NCBI RefSeq assembly: GCF_003315075.1
Contig: NZ_QNRJ01000028.1
Location: 1-41,000, forward strand
DNA from: Rossellomorea aquimaris
Lineage (GTDB): Bacteria > Bacillota > Bacilli > Bacillales > Bacillaceae_B
Length of the DNA stretch: 41,000 bases
Direction: 5' to 3'
Shown here: piece by piece, positions 16,037 to 23,965 of the stretch
Numbering within the stretch: position 1 is the first letter of the stretch
How the letters are laid out: each line of letters begins with the position of its first letter
The notes under the pieces: model-generated
Seen by the model: the letters and a program-made list of their open reading frames with translations, nothing else
Databases searched by the model: none
What the model was told of the DNA's origin: nothing
Made by a program: the position numbers and the translations under genes

Positions 16037-16531
16037 ATGTCTGCAACTTCACTGATTGCAACTTTAGAAAAACTATATAAGCTGCACAAGAGTTTGTTCG
16101 ATCTTTCTGTTGAAAAAACGAATGTTATTAAAAATGGTGCCATGAACGAACTGGACGCTGTGCTAAAGAATGAACAAAAGCATATCGCAGCCATCAACAC
16201 CGTTGAAAATAAGAGACAACAGGAGTCCAATAACTATCTTCAATCTCTTGGTGTAAGAATGGAGAAAAACCCAACCATCTCACTGTGTATGGAGAACAGT
16301 TCACCTGAAGATCAAGACGTTCTTGGATACTGGCAGCAGAAACTTGTCGATGTGATAACCGAGTTGAAAGGGCGTAACGAACTCAATCAAAAGCTTGTCT
16401 ATCAATCTCTTCAATTTGTCAATATGAACCTGTCGATGCTTCAGCCTCAATCAGAAAAATTAACTTACTCCCGTCCAAATGGTGAAAAGTCGATACCGGC
16501 AGGACGATCCATGTTCGATTCGAAAGCATAA
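16037..16531 (+). CDS. flgN: FlgN, export chaperone for hook-filament junction proteins
   Basis: FlgN (YvyG) is a cytoplasmic chaperone that delivers FlgK and FlgL to the flagellar export apparatus. The 164-aa product is almost wholly helical with the family pattern LIATLEKLYKLHKSLFDLSVEKT near the start and LVYQSLQFVNMNLSML near residue 120. RBS GAGGGAG precedes ATG. It lies directly before flgK, its expected client. Confidence 0.88.
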   Translation: MSATSLIATLEKLYKLHKSLFDLSVEKTNVIKNGAMNELDAVLKNEQKHIAAINTVENKRQQESNNYLQSLGVRMEKNPTISLCMENSSPEDQDVLGYWQQKLVDVITELKGRNELNQKLVYQSLQFVNMNLSMLQPQSEKLTYSRPNGEKSIPAGRSMFDSKA

Positions 16532-16560
16532 CATCAATCATTTGAAACGGAGGCAACACC

Positions 16561-18117
16561 ATGCGATCCACTTTTATGGGCCTTGAAACGGCTAAACGGG
16601 GGATGTACACCCAACAAGGAGCCCTTTATACGACAGGCCATAACATCGCCAACGCAAATACTCCCGGTTACACTCGTCAACGTGTCAATTTTGCACAAAC
16701 AGAACCTTACCCGGCCCCCTCCATGAACCGACCGCAAATTCCTGGTCAAATTGGAACAGGGGTCGAAGCCGGTTCAATCCAGCGGGTTCGTGATTCTTTC
16801 TTAGACACTCAATATAGAGGGGAAAACAATAAGCTTGGCTACTGGGATACGAAAATGGAAGCCATGAAAAAGATGGAAGAAGTCATGAACGAACCATCTG
16901 ATTCCGGCTTGTCAAAGACGATGGATATGTTTTGGCAATCCCTTCAGGATCTAGCCGTTAATCCTACGAACTCAGGTGCCAGGTCTGTCGTGCGTCAGCG
17001 TGGAATTGCCGTTGCTGAAACGTTCAATTACTTATCATCCTCTTTAACAAGCGTGAGAAACGATTTGAAAAATGAATTGTCGGTGAGTGAAACGCAAGTT
17101 AACTCTCTTACAAGACAGATTGATAATATTAATAAACAAATTGCCGAAGTAGAGCCCCACGGTTATCTTCCGAATGATTTGTATGATGAACGGGATCGTT
17201 TAATCGATGAGTTATCGAAACAGGTCACGATCAAAACAAGTTATCAGTCGAATGGCGGAGGCTCTTCTGCCATGGCTGAAGGTTCCGTGACCATAACATT
17301 AGTAGGTAAAGATGGAAAGAACCCGGTGAACCTGGTTGATAAAAGTGGAGCTAAAGAACTCACTCTTTCATTTAATGGAGACCAGAACACGGTGGATTCT
17401 GTTACGATCGACGGGGAAACGATGTCCATAAATGACTTCCTGGCTCAAGGTGAAGGGAAATTGAAAGCCCTTGTCGATACATATGGACATGTAAATGAAG
17501 AGGGGAAAGCTGCAGGATCTTATGTTTCCATGCTGAATGAATTGGACAGCATGGCATATGAATTTGCGAAAGCTTTCAATATCCAGCATCAAGAAGGGGT
17601 ATCTCCGGAAGGAATAGAAGATCCAGCTGTTGAAACGCCTAAGTTCTTCCAGGATGCTAAAAATCCATCTGCAGATTTAGGGACTATCGACAAAGTGGGA
17701 TTTGCCCAGCGTATCCAAATTGCGGATGAGCTAAGTAACCTGGATCTGATTGCAACCTCCGGGAAAGATAATCCGACCTTGGGGGATGCGTCCAACGTCC
17801 TTGCTTTGGCAAATATAATCACAACCACTAAACTGCCATACGGTGAGAAAGAATCTTCCTTTCAGGGACACTTTGAATCCCTTATCGGAAAAATGGCTGT
17901 AGAATCCCAGGAATCCATGCGATTAGCGAACAATTCCCAGGTGTTAAGGTCAGCCGTTGATGAGCGCCGCATGTCAGTGAGTGGTGTGTCATTAGATGAA
18001 GAAATGACCGACATGATCAAGTTCCAGCACGCCTATAACGCCTCTGCCCGAATGATCACTTTACAAGACGAAATGCTCGATAAAATCATCAACGGCATGG
18101 GAACCGTTGGAAGATAA
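16561..18117 (+). CDS. flgK: FlgK, hook-filament junction protein 1
   Basis: FlgK joins the flagellar hook to the filament outside the cell. The 518-aa protein has the conserved axial-protein N-terminus (ETAKRGMYTQQGALYTTGHN, ANANTPGYTRQRVNF) and the matching C-terminal helix (SLDEEMTDMIKFQHAYNASA, MITLQDEMLDKIINGMG). These form the D0 coiled coil. The middle is less conserved, as usual. It lies between the chaperone gene flgN and flgL, 12 nt before flgL. Confidence 0.95.
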   Translation: MRSTFMGLETAKRGMYTQQGALYTTGHNIANANTPGYTRQRVNFAQTEPYPAPSMNRPQIPGQIGTGVEAGSIQRVRDSFLDTQYRGENNKLGYWDTKMEAMKKMEEVMNEPSDSGLSKTMDMFWQSLQDLAVNPTNSGARSVVRQRGIAVAETFNYLSSSLTSVRNDLKNELSVSETQVNSLTRQIDNINKQIAEVEPHGYLPNDLYDERDRLIDELSKQVTIKTSYQSNGGGSSAMAEGSVTITLVGKDGKNPVNLVDKSGAKELTLSFNGDQNTVDSVTIDGETMSINDFLAQGEGKLKALVDTYGHVNEEGKAAGSYVSMLNELDSMAYEFAKAFNIQHQEGVSPEGIEDPAVETPKFFQDAKNPSADLGTIDKVGFAQRIQIADELSNLDLIATSGKDNPTLGDASNVLALANIITTTKLPYGEKESSFQGHFESLIGKMAVESQESMRLANNSQVLRSAVDERRMSVSGVSLDEEMTDMIKFQHAYNASARMITLQDEMLDKIINGMGTVGR

Positions 18118-18129
18118 GCAGGTGACTAA

Positions 18130-19035
18130 ATGCGCGTAACCCAAAGTATGTTAACCAATAACTCAATGAGGAATTTAAGTTCATCCTACGCCCGGATGGG
18201 ACAGCTTCAAGACCAATTGGCGACCGGAAAGAAAATCACGAAGCCTTCCGATGACCCTGTCGTTGCGATGAAAGGCATGTTTTACCGCTCCAATCTGACG
18301 GGGATTGAACAATATAAGAGAAATCTATCAGAACTTTATTTATGGATGGAGAATTCAGAGTCCGGAATTGATCATGCGAATCAGGGGCTGCAGCGTGTTC
18401 GTGAATTGACACTGCAAGGGAAGAACGGATCTCTTAGTGAAGAAGACCGCAAAGCGGTGGCCGTTGAAATAGAACAAATAAAAAAGGACCTTGTAAGCGT
18501 AGCTGAAACAAAAGTGGCAGGCAGGTATATCTTTAATGGGACGGACGTAGGAAATTCCCCCATGAAAGATGGATCACCTGCAGACGGCACTGCTCCTCAA
18601 ATAGCAGATAACTTAGTCAACGGAAAAACAGGCGACTACATGATTGAAGTTTCCCCGGGTGTATCCCTTAAGGCCAATGCGGACCCAACGAATGTTTTCA
18701 GTCAAAAATTATTCGATACGGTTCACAGTATTCAAAAAGCATTGGAATCAGATGATATTTCAAGTCTTGATACAGAGCTTGAAAACTTAGATCAAGTGAT
18801 GAATACCTTATCAGCTGAGAGATCCGATCTTGGTGCCCGCTACAATCGATTAGAGATGATCGATGACCGATTGGCACAGCAAGAAGTGACAGCAAGCCAT
18901 ATTCTCTCGGATAACGAAGACGCCGATATCGAACGTGTGATCACCGACCTAAAAACCCAGGAAAGTGTCCACCGTGCAGCCCTTAGCGTAGGGGCAAGAA
19001 TCATGCAGCCGACATTGATGGATTTCTTACGATAA
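18130..19035 (+). CDS. flgL: FlgL, hook-filament junction protein 3
   Basis: FlgL is the second junction protein, adjoining flagellin. The 301-aa sequence starts MRVTQSMLTNNSMRNLSSSY and shows the flagellin-like segment LQDQLATGKKITKPSDDP; it ends VHRAALSVGARIMQPTLMDF. Weak RBS (CAGGTG) before ATG 18130; translation probably follows flgK. The transcript meets a strong hairpin just after the stop. Confidence 0.95.
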   Translation: MRVTQSMLTNNSMRNLSSSYARMGQLQDQLATGKKITKPSDDPVVAMKGMFYRSNLTGIEQYKRNLSELYLWMENSESGIDHANQGLQRVRELTLQGKNGSLSEEDRKAVAVEIEQIKKDLVSVAETKVAGRYIFNGTDVGNSPMKDGSPADGTAPQIADNLVNGKTGDYMIEVSPGVSLKANADPTNVFSQKLFDTVHSIQKALESDDISSLDTELENLDQVMNTLSAERSDLGARYNRLEMIDDRLAQQEVTASHILSDNEDADIERVITDLKTQESVHRAALSVGARIMQPTLMDFLR

Positions 19036-19040
19036 ATGCA

Positions 19041-19093
19041 AGGGGACTAACCCTTTAAGGTGTTTTGTCACCTTAGGGGATAGTCCCTTTTTC
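19041..19093 (+). terminator. Strong terminator after flgL
   Basis: Outer arms AGGGGACTA and TAGTCCCTT enclose inner arms TAAGGTG and CACCTTA; a T-run follows at 19088-19092. Located within 6 nt of the flgL stop. It lowers or stops read-through into yviE. Confidence 0.8.
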
Positions 19094-19110
19094 ATTGGAG
19101 GTATAAATAC

Positions 19111-19701
19111 TTGAACATTCCACAAATACGATTACAATCTACTCCGGCGGAACTCGGGATCCAAACGACTCCGGGACGAATGGATATCGAACAACCAAGG
19201 GCAGAACTCGATATTCAACAGCCAGCCGGGAAAATGGAGATTGAACGGAGGCCATCAAGATTAACCATCGACCAGACAGAGGCCAGGGCAGACATGGATT
19301 TGAAATCCGTGCGCCGCAGGATAGAAGAATACTCCCAACAAGGATACGAAGACTGGTTAGCGGGTCTTGCCAGGGTGGCCCAGGACGGGGATGAACTCAT
19401 GATGGTTGAACATGGAGGAAACGCGATAGCAGACCAGGCAAAACGAAACAGCGAAAACCCCATGTACGACTTTAATATTGGCTGGATCCCATCTGCCGGA
19501 AGCGTCAAGATCGGGTATGATCCGGGAAGTGTCAGAGTGAACTTTGAACCTCAAAAAGTGATCAACAATACTCGTCCACAGAAACCGACCATCCAATATA
19601 CGCCTGCCCAAGTCGACATCAGCCTGAAACGATACGCCGATTTGCAAGTCGACTTCGCGAACTTGAAGCATGTCGGCATTAACTACGAACAAGAAATATA
19701 A
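19111..19701 (+). CDS. yviE: YviE, DUF6470-family flagellar-cluster protein
   Basis: This 196-aa protein has the YviE repeat pattern: short strand repeats IRLQSTPAELGIQTTPG, MDIEQPRAELDIQQPAG and MEIERRPSRLTIDQT. A helical stretch follows (SVRRRIEEYSQQGYEDWLAGL), then more strand repeats to the C-terminus. Its function is unknown. It is always near fliW in Bacillus. TTG start at 19111 with GGAGGT 8 nt upstream. Confidence 0.88.
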   Translation: MNIPQIRLQSTPAELGIQTTPGRMDIEQPRAELDIQQPAGKMEIERRPSRLTIDQTEARADMDLKSVRRRIEEYSQQGYEDWLAGLARVAQDGDELMMVEHGGNAIADQAKRNSENPMYDFNIGWIPSAGSVKIGYDPGSVRVNFEPQKVINNTRPQKPTIQYTPAQVDISLKRYADLQVDFANLKHVGINYEQEI

Positions 19702-19719
19702 AACGAAGGAATGAGAAGG

Positions 19720-20163
19720 ATGAACATAGATACAAAATACCACGGCGTCATTGACATCCATTCAGAGGAAGTCCTGATATTTGAACACGGAATCCCCGGA
19801 TTTGGAGAAGAAAAGCAGTTTATATTATTGCCCCTTCCTGAAAATGAATGGTTTCATATCCTACAATCGGTGACCACTCCTCAACTTGGATTCGTCGTCA
19901 CAGATCCCTTTGTCTTTTTCAAAGATTATGATTTTGTACTGGATCCAGCGAGTGTCGAACTACTGGAAAACCCATCCGAACAAGAAATCCAGGTTCTCTC
20001 TATTCTGACAGTGAAAGAACCCCTTACCGAATCAACCGCAAATCTCCAGGCTCCGATTATTATCAACCTGGCAAATCGCAAAGGAAAACAAGTTATCCTA
20101 AACAACACAGACTACCAAACCAAGCACGAGATCTTTGCACAGCCTGCAGGAAAGAAGGGGTGA
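19720..20163 (+). CDS. fliW: FliW, flagellin-binding antagonist of CsrA
   Basis: FliW binds flagellin or CsrA. When flagellin is secreted, FliW is freed to sequester CsrA and relieve repression of hag translation. The 147-aa product has the family N-terminus [11 protein letters not shown], the conserved [20 protein letters not shown] and [23 protein letters not shown] chose the ATG at 19720 to match known FliW N-termini; ATG 19711 with GAAGGA upstream is a real alternative. The csrA start follows after 4 nt. Confidence 0.9.
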   Translation: MNIDTKYHGVIDIHSEEVLIFEHGIPGFGEEKQFILLPLPENEWFHILQSVTTPQLGFVVTDPFVFFKDYDFVLDPASVELLENPSEQEIQVLSILTVKEPLTESTANLQAPIIINLANRKGKQVILNNTDYQTKHEIFAQPAGKKG

Positions 20164-20167
20164 GGGG

Positions 20168-20389
20168 ATGTTAGTACTGACAAGAAAAACGGGAGAAAGC
20201 ATTCAAATCGGGGATGAAATTGAGTTAACCATCATTTCTGTTAAAGGGGATCAAGTGAAATTGGGGATCAATGCACCGAAGAACGTAGACATTCATCGGA
20301 AAGAAGTCTACCTTTCCATTCAAGAAGAAAACACCGAAGCCTCCAAAGGAATCGACAACCTATTCAATCTTTTGCCGAAAAATGAGTAA
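20168..20389 (+). CDS. csrA: CsrA, RNA-binding repressor of flagellin translation
   Basis: This 73-aa CsrA forms a dimer that binds GGA motifs in RNA. The sequence [20 protein letters not shown], then [24 protein letters not shown], holds the conserved N-terminal strand (Leu4, Arg6) and the C-terminal Arg/Val region that contacts RNA. The target, hag, begins 157 nt downstream with two CsrA-type sites in its leader. It forms one unit with fliW. Confidence 0.93.
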   Translation: MLVLTRKTGESIQIGDEIELTIISVKGDQVKLGINAPKNVDIHRKEVYLSIQEENTEASKGIDNLFNLLPKNE

Positions 20390-20407
20390 TTATTTTTCTC
20401 AAACTAT

Positions 20408-20433
20408 TAAACACTAGTCAAAACGACCGATAT
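20408..20433 (+). promoter_or_regulatory. Sigma-D promoter of hag
   Basis: TAAA at 20408-20411, then ACCGATAT ending at 20433 (14-nt spacing to ACCGATAT). It gives a leader of about 105 nt before the hag start. Confidence 0.75.
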
Positions 20434-20444
20434 TAGTAGTGTAA

Positions 20445-20484
20445 GCAACGAGGAAAAGGGCGGCCGACCTTTATGACTCGTTGC
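20445..20484 (+). promoter_or_regulatory. Hairpin at the 5' end of the hag leader
   Basis: GCAACGAG and CTCGTTGC form a perfect 8-bp outer stem; AAAGG and CCTTT form an inner stem around GCGGCCGA. It sits near the predicted mRNA 5' end and may stabilise this abundant mRNA. Confidence 0.6.
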
Positions 20485-20505
20485 AAACTACTAAACTTTA
20501 TAGTT

Positions 20506-20537
20506 CACATGGATGTGGGCTTAATTTCAAGGAGGAA
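20506..20537 (+). promoter_or_regulatory. Two CsrA-type sites in the hag leader
   Basis: Site 1, CACATGGATGTG (20506-20517), is a hairpin with GGA in its loop, the classical CsrA target. Site 2, TCAAGGAGG (20527-20535), is the Shine-Dalgarno sequence itself. This is the arrangement described for B. subtilis hag. CsrA binding at both would block ribosome entry at ATG 20547. Confidence 0.75.
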
Positions 20538-20546
20538 ATTTAAGTT

Positions 20547-22526
20547 ATGAGAATTAATCATAATATTGCGGCTTTGAATACTTATCGTCAGTTGAATAGT
20601 GCATCGACTAATCAATCAAAATCTATGGAGAAATTGTCTTCAGGTATGCGTATTAACCGCGCTGGAGATGACGCTGCAGGTCTAGCAATCTCTGAAAAAA
20701 TGCGTGGACAAATTCGTGGATTAGACCAAGCTTCAGCCAACTCTCAAGATGCAATTTCTTTGATTCAAACAGCTGAAGGTGCTTTAAACGAAACTCACTC
20801 AATTCTTCAACGTCAACGTGAATTAGCAACTCAAGCTGCTAATGATACTAACACAGCAGAAGATCGTAAGAACATTCAAGATGAAATGGATCAATTAGGC
20901 AAAGAAATTGATCGTATTGCAGAAACAACTCAATTCAACACAAAGAACCTATTGGATGGTTCAATGGATAAAACCACTACAGCAGTAGCTAATACTACTA
21001 CTAATACTAATCTGGGGGCATCAGGTGCCGTTGCTACAGCATTAACAGCTCTTACTGATAAAGATGGTAATAGTTTAGGTATCGCTGCTACTGATACAAT
21101 TGAAGTTTCTTATGTAAAAGACGGTGCAACAGTTACAAATACTTTTGCAGTAGGTGCTGGTACACTTGGTCATTTAACTAATAGTGATGGTGTTGGTGGA
21201 ACAGCAGATGCTAACTTAGCTTCTATGGCTGATACCACAGGTGGGGTAGAGTTTGATGCAGCCACTTCAGGTGAAACTGGAGCTATTCATGGTTTCACAG
21301 TAACTGTTAAAGATGCATCTGGAAATGTAAAAGCGGGTGCAACAAATGCACTCTCTAGTTTCTCTGAAACTACTCAAGCTACTGATGTTCATTCCGATGG
21401 TTCTTCAACATTCCAAATCGGTGCAAACACTGGTCAAAACATTAACTTGGCAATCAAAGACATGGGATCATCAGCTTTAGGAGTGAAAGACATTAAAGTT
21501 GGTAACCAAGGTCAAGCTAACGTAGCAATTAAAGTTATTGATGAAGCAATTGCAAAAGTTTCTTCAGAACGTTCAAATCTTGGTGCTACTCAAAACCGTT
21601 TAGAACACACAATCAACAACCTAAACACATCTTCCGAAAACCTAACTGCTGCGGAATCTCGTATCCGTGACGTAGATTATGCTTTAGCTGCCTAAGCAGT
21701 AACAAGCACAGTCGTCCTGGCTGGTAACGGCTAGAGATCATAATTGGGTGAATTGCTGGAAACCCCTTAGAGCTTTTCTTGCCACAACGTAGTTGGAAAC
21801 GACAAGCGTGATGGGCTTTAATAAAAGAAGAGATTGGGCAATCAGCAGCCAAGCTCCTGTCTTGAAAGAGTGGAGAAGGTTCAACGACTAGGGTAGACCA
21901 TCTAAGGCGAAAGCTATGGTGATGAAATCCGTAGGTGAAACAATGGTCATCAGCATTGTGAATCCGAAGTGCCCAACCCCTACTAGATTCTTAGAGGGTG
22001 AAGATATAGTCTGGTCATTTATGAAAGTAAATGTTCGCACGATGGCGAAAGAAATGATGAACCAAACAAAGAATTCTATTCTTTCTCAAGCTGCACAAGC
22101 AATGTTGGCTCAATCCAATCAAATGCCTCAAGGAGTACTACAACTTCTGAGATAATTGATTCGAGGGCGTCCAGTTTGGTAACGAGCTGGAGTATAACTG
22201 GGTGAATTGCTGGAACTTCCTAAAGCTCTATCAACCACAACGTAACTGGAAACGGTAGGCGGAACGGTTTGAAAATGATAGAGATGCAACAATGGATAAT
22301 CAGCAGCCAAGCTCCTGTGAGGAAACTCTGGAGAAGGTTCAACGACTAGAGAATACGGTCTAAGGCGAAAGCTATGATTATGAATCTCGTAGGGCAGGAA
22401 TACCTGTTCGAAGTGCCCAGCCCCTTGCATAAAAGGGTGAAGATATAGTCTATTCTATGATCGAAAGACATAGTCGCAAAGCAAGCGAACCAACAACCAC
22501 AAGGAGTTTTACAACTTCTTCGTTAA
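20547..22526 (+). CDS. hag: Flagellin, split into three exons by two group I introns
   Basis: Predicted join: 20547-21677, 22042-22110, 22482-22526, giving 414 aa. Exon 1 holds the N-terminal D0/D1 (MRINHNIAALNTYRQLNSAS, SSGMRINRAGDDAAGLAISE), a variable middle rich in Thr/Ala/Gly (residues about 140-310), and the C-terminal D1 to ESRIRDVD. Exon 2 (23 codons) starts MAKEMMNQTK and ends QAAQAMLA. Exon 3 is QANQQPQGVLQLLR plus stop. Both joins restore the ungapped conserved flagellin C-terminus. All introns are phase 0. If intron 1 stays, the protein ends YALAA after 382 aa and lacks the C-terminal D0 helix. If only intron 2 stays, the protein is still 414 aa. RBS AAGGAGG overlaps a CsrA site. 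Confidence 0.9.
21678..22041 (+). ncRNA. Group I self-splicing intron 1 of hag (364 nt)
   Basis: Predicted ribozyme core: P3 TTGCTG (21753-21758) with CAGCAG (21843-21848); P7 within TTCAACGACTA (21880-21890) with AAGATATAGTCT (22001-22012); P9 CATTTAT-GAAA-GTAAATG (22016-22033). P2 pairs CTGGC (21717-21721) with GCTAG (21730-21734). P1 pairs exon GAU plus UAUGCUU (21675-21684) with AAGCACAGUC (21704-21713): ten positions, one A-C mismatch, and U21677 opposite G21711 at the cut. The last intron base is G22041. A stop codon (21693-21695) lies in the P1 loop, keeping ribosomes out of the core. No ORF is encoded. The motifs are typical of Bacillus and phage group I introns; the subgroup is not assigned. 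Confidence 0.9.
22111..22481 (+). ncRNA. Group I self-splicing intron 2 of hag (371 nt) with a built-in flagellin C-terminus
   Basis: Core elements match intron 1: P2 CCAGTT (22171-22176) with AGCTGG (22185-22190); P3 TTGCTG (22207-22212) with CAGCAG (22301-22306); P7 TTCAACGACTAG (22338-22349) with AAGATATAGTCT (22440-22451); P9 CTATG-ATCGAAAGA-CATAG (22455-22473). P1 pairs GCUC (22108-22111) with GGGC (22165-22168), U22110 opposite G22166, extended by AAUC/GAUU and AAU/AUU. The intron's first 45 nt encode QSNQMPQGVLQLLR and TAA in frame with exon 2. The last intron base is G22481. No endonuclease ORF lies inside. Confidence 0.88.
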
Positions 22527-22539
22527 TTTTAAATTGTTT

Positions 22540-22575
22540 AAGAGAGACTCTAAGCTTCCTGGAGTCTCTCTTTTT
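22540..22575 (+). terminator. Terminator of hag
   Basis: AGAGAGACTC (22541-22550) and GAGTCTCTCT (22562-22571) pair over 10 bp, followed by TTTT. It lies 14 nt after the exon 3 stop. Confidence 0.85.
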
Positions 22576-22589
22576 AATGTCACTAACAA

Positions 22590-23444
22590 TTATAATAACC
22601 TTCCACTCCGTAATTCTCTTAGTTTGTATACTACCGACCAATAGCTTCTACATAAAGTTTTGGCAATCTCTATATCTTTAACACCACTTTTCTTCAGGAA
22701 TATCATTTTTCTTACTTCTTCTGCGGTATAATTCTTGAATCTATTGGGGGAAGAAGCTATGATTTGATAATTGGGATATTGTTCTAAAAACTTATTTTCC
22801 TCCTGTTTTAGCCTCCATTCCCAATTAGACTTATAGTACATACTTTCACATGTCAAAGTAATGGGCGAAAGTAAGTTCAAGAAATTGTATGTTAAGTCTG
22901 TTGAGGTTCCTTTTAAAACATAACCATGACCATCTCTTCTTTTACTTAGTTTGAATTCAATATGAAATGTATTTAAAATGTGTTGCTGTAGTACTTCAAG
23001 TTCCTTCTGAGTGTAATTTTGAAGGTATAAGTATATATGAGGGGTTAAGTAAATCTTCTTGTTTCGATGATTAATTCTTTTAGAGATTGATAGAGAGCCG
23101 TCGTCAAGATAAAGTGCTGTTAAGAAATAGGGGGAGGTACAATATTTCAGAAGCTTTAATGGGATTTGTTTAGAGTAATTATTGTAGAAGTATGGAAATA
23201 GCTCAGTGAAGAGGGGACTAGACTTTGAACGCATGGTTTGGCTTTTCTTTGTAAGGTAGAAGAGATCTGGGAAAAATGAAGCTTTCCACATTCGGTAGTT
23301 TTCTTGTTCTACACCATAATGTTCACGGTAACTATGATTTTTTCGGCGTGAATTTGGGTAGATCTTTGTAATTTCTCCATCACCCATTATGCTCCCTACA
23401 AGTAAATTTCTTTGAATAGAAGATAGATTAAGGAACTTTTCCAT
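22590..23444 (-). CDS. Free-standing LAGLIDADG homing endonuclease
   Basis: The 284-aa protein has two LAGLIDADG-type helices: LLVGSIMGDGEI near residue 15 and YFLTALYLDDGSLS near residue 106. Each carries the catalytic acidic residue, so it should be a single-chain, two-motif nuclease. The C-terminus (TAEEVRKMIFLKKSGVKDIEIAKTL and beyond) looks like a DNA-binding HTH. ATG 23442-23444 has AGAAGGGAG upstream. It is convergent with hag, 63 nt after exon 3, and not inside either intron. It may cut intronless hag alleles and carry the introns by co-conversion; target and activity are inferred. Its AT-rich, Lys/Asn/Ser/Tyr-rich content differs from the neighbouring fla genes. Confidence 0.85.
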   Translation of the reverse strand: MEKFLNLSSIQRNLLVGSIMGDGEITKIYPNSRRKNHSYREHYGVEQENYRMWKASFFPDLFYLTKKSQTMRSKSSPLFTELFPYFYNNYSKQIPLKLLKYCTSPYFLTALYLDDGSLSISKRINHRNKKIYLTPHIYLYLQNYTQKELEVLQQHILNTFHIEFKLSKRRDGHGYVLKGTSTDLTYNFLNLLSPITLTCESMYYKSNWEWRLKQEENKFLEQYPNYQIIASSPNRFKNYTAEEVRKMIFLKKSGVKDIEIAKTLCRSYWSVVYKLRELRSGRLL

Positions 23445-23590
23445 TCAAAACAACTCCCTTCTATTAAGAACTTATGTTCTGTATTTATTTTACTATATTC
23501 CCTTTATGGAAACAAAATAAAGCCTATTCTGCCTAAACTTTCCCCACCAACCACCGATATAATCCATATAACCTTCAGGAGGATCAAAAG

Positions 23591-23950
23591 ATGATTGATA
23601 AAGTGACAGGCGGAGTTTCAGGAGTACAATCATTTACTAGATTAGAGAATCAAACCAGTGAAGAAGTGAAACAAATTCAAGCGCAGGAACGACACCATGA
23701 AGAAACTAAAACCAAAGAACCTGTCACCAAACAAAAATTGGAAGATGTCGTTCATGGGATGAATGAGTTTATGTCCACTTCGAATACACACCTCAAATTT
23801 GAATTTCATGATAAATTGAAAGAATACTATGTGACGATTGTTGACGATCGGACGCAGGAGATAGTGAAGGAGATACCAGCAAAGAAAATGCTTGATATGC
23901 ATGCCGCGATGACGGAATTTGTTGGATTGCTGGTGGATAAGAAGGTTTAA
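23591..23950 (+). CDS. flaG: FlaG-family protein YvyC
   Basis: This 119-aa FlaG protein affects filament length or assembly; its exact role is unclear. The N-terminal third is disordered and charged (QIQAQERHHEETKTKEPVTK). The C-terminal FlaG domain has LKFEFHDKLKEYYVTIVDDRTQEIVKEIPAKKMLDM. RBS CAGGAGG precedes ATG. It sits before fliD as in B. subtilis, with the endonuclease inserted between hag and this gene. Confidence 0.9.
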   Translation: MIDKVTGGVSGVQSFTRLENQTSEEVKQIQAQERHHEETKTKEPVTKQKLEDVVHGMNEFMSTSNTHLKFEFHDKLKEYYVTIVDDRTQEIVKEIPAKKMLDMHAAMTEFVGLLVDKKV

Positions 23951-23965
23951 TGGAAGGAGATACAT

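Noticed and set aside
21678..21734. Alternative intron 1 5' splice site after GCTTTAGCT, with guide GGCTAG
   Set aside because: The pairing is good, but those guide bases form P2 (CTGGC/GCTAG), and the join would add YALA before MAKEMM. The site after GAT gives the ungapped conserved protein and a 10-position P1.
21916..22155. Open frame that includes the second flagellin C-terminus, as a separate small gene
   Set aside because: Its first part is the 3' half of intron 1, its start has no RBS, and its useful part is exon 2 plus the start of intron 2.
22128..22641. Open frames antisense or overlapping the hag introns and terminator
   Set aside because: They run through ribozyme core sequence or the terminator and lack ribosome binding sites.
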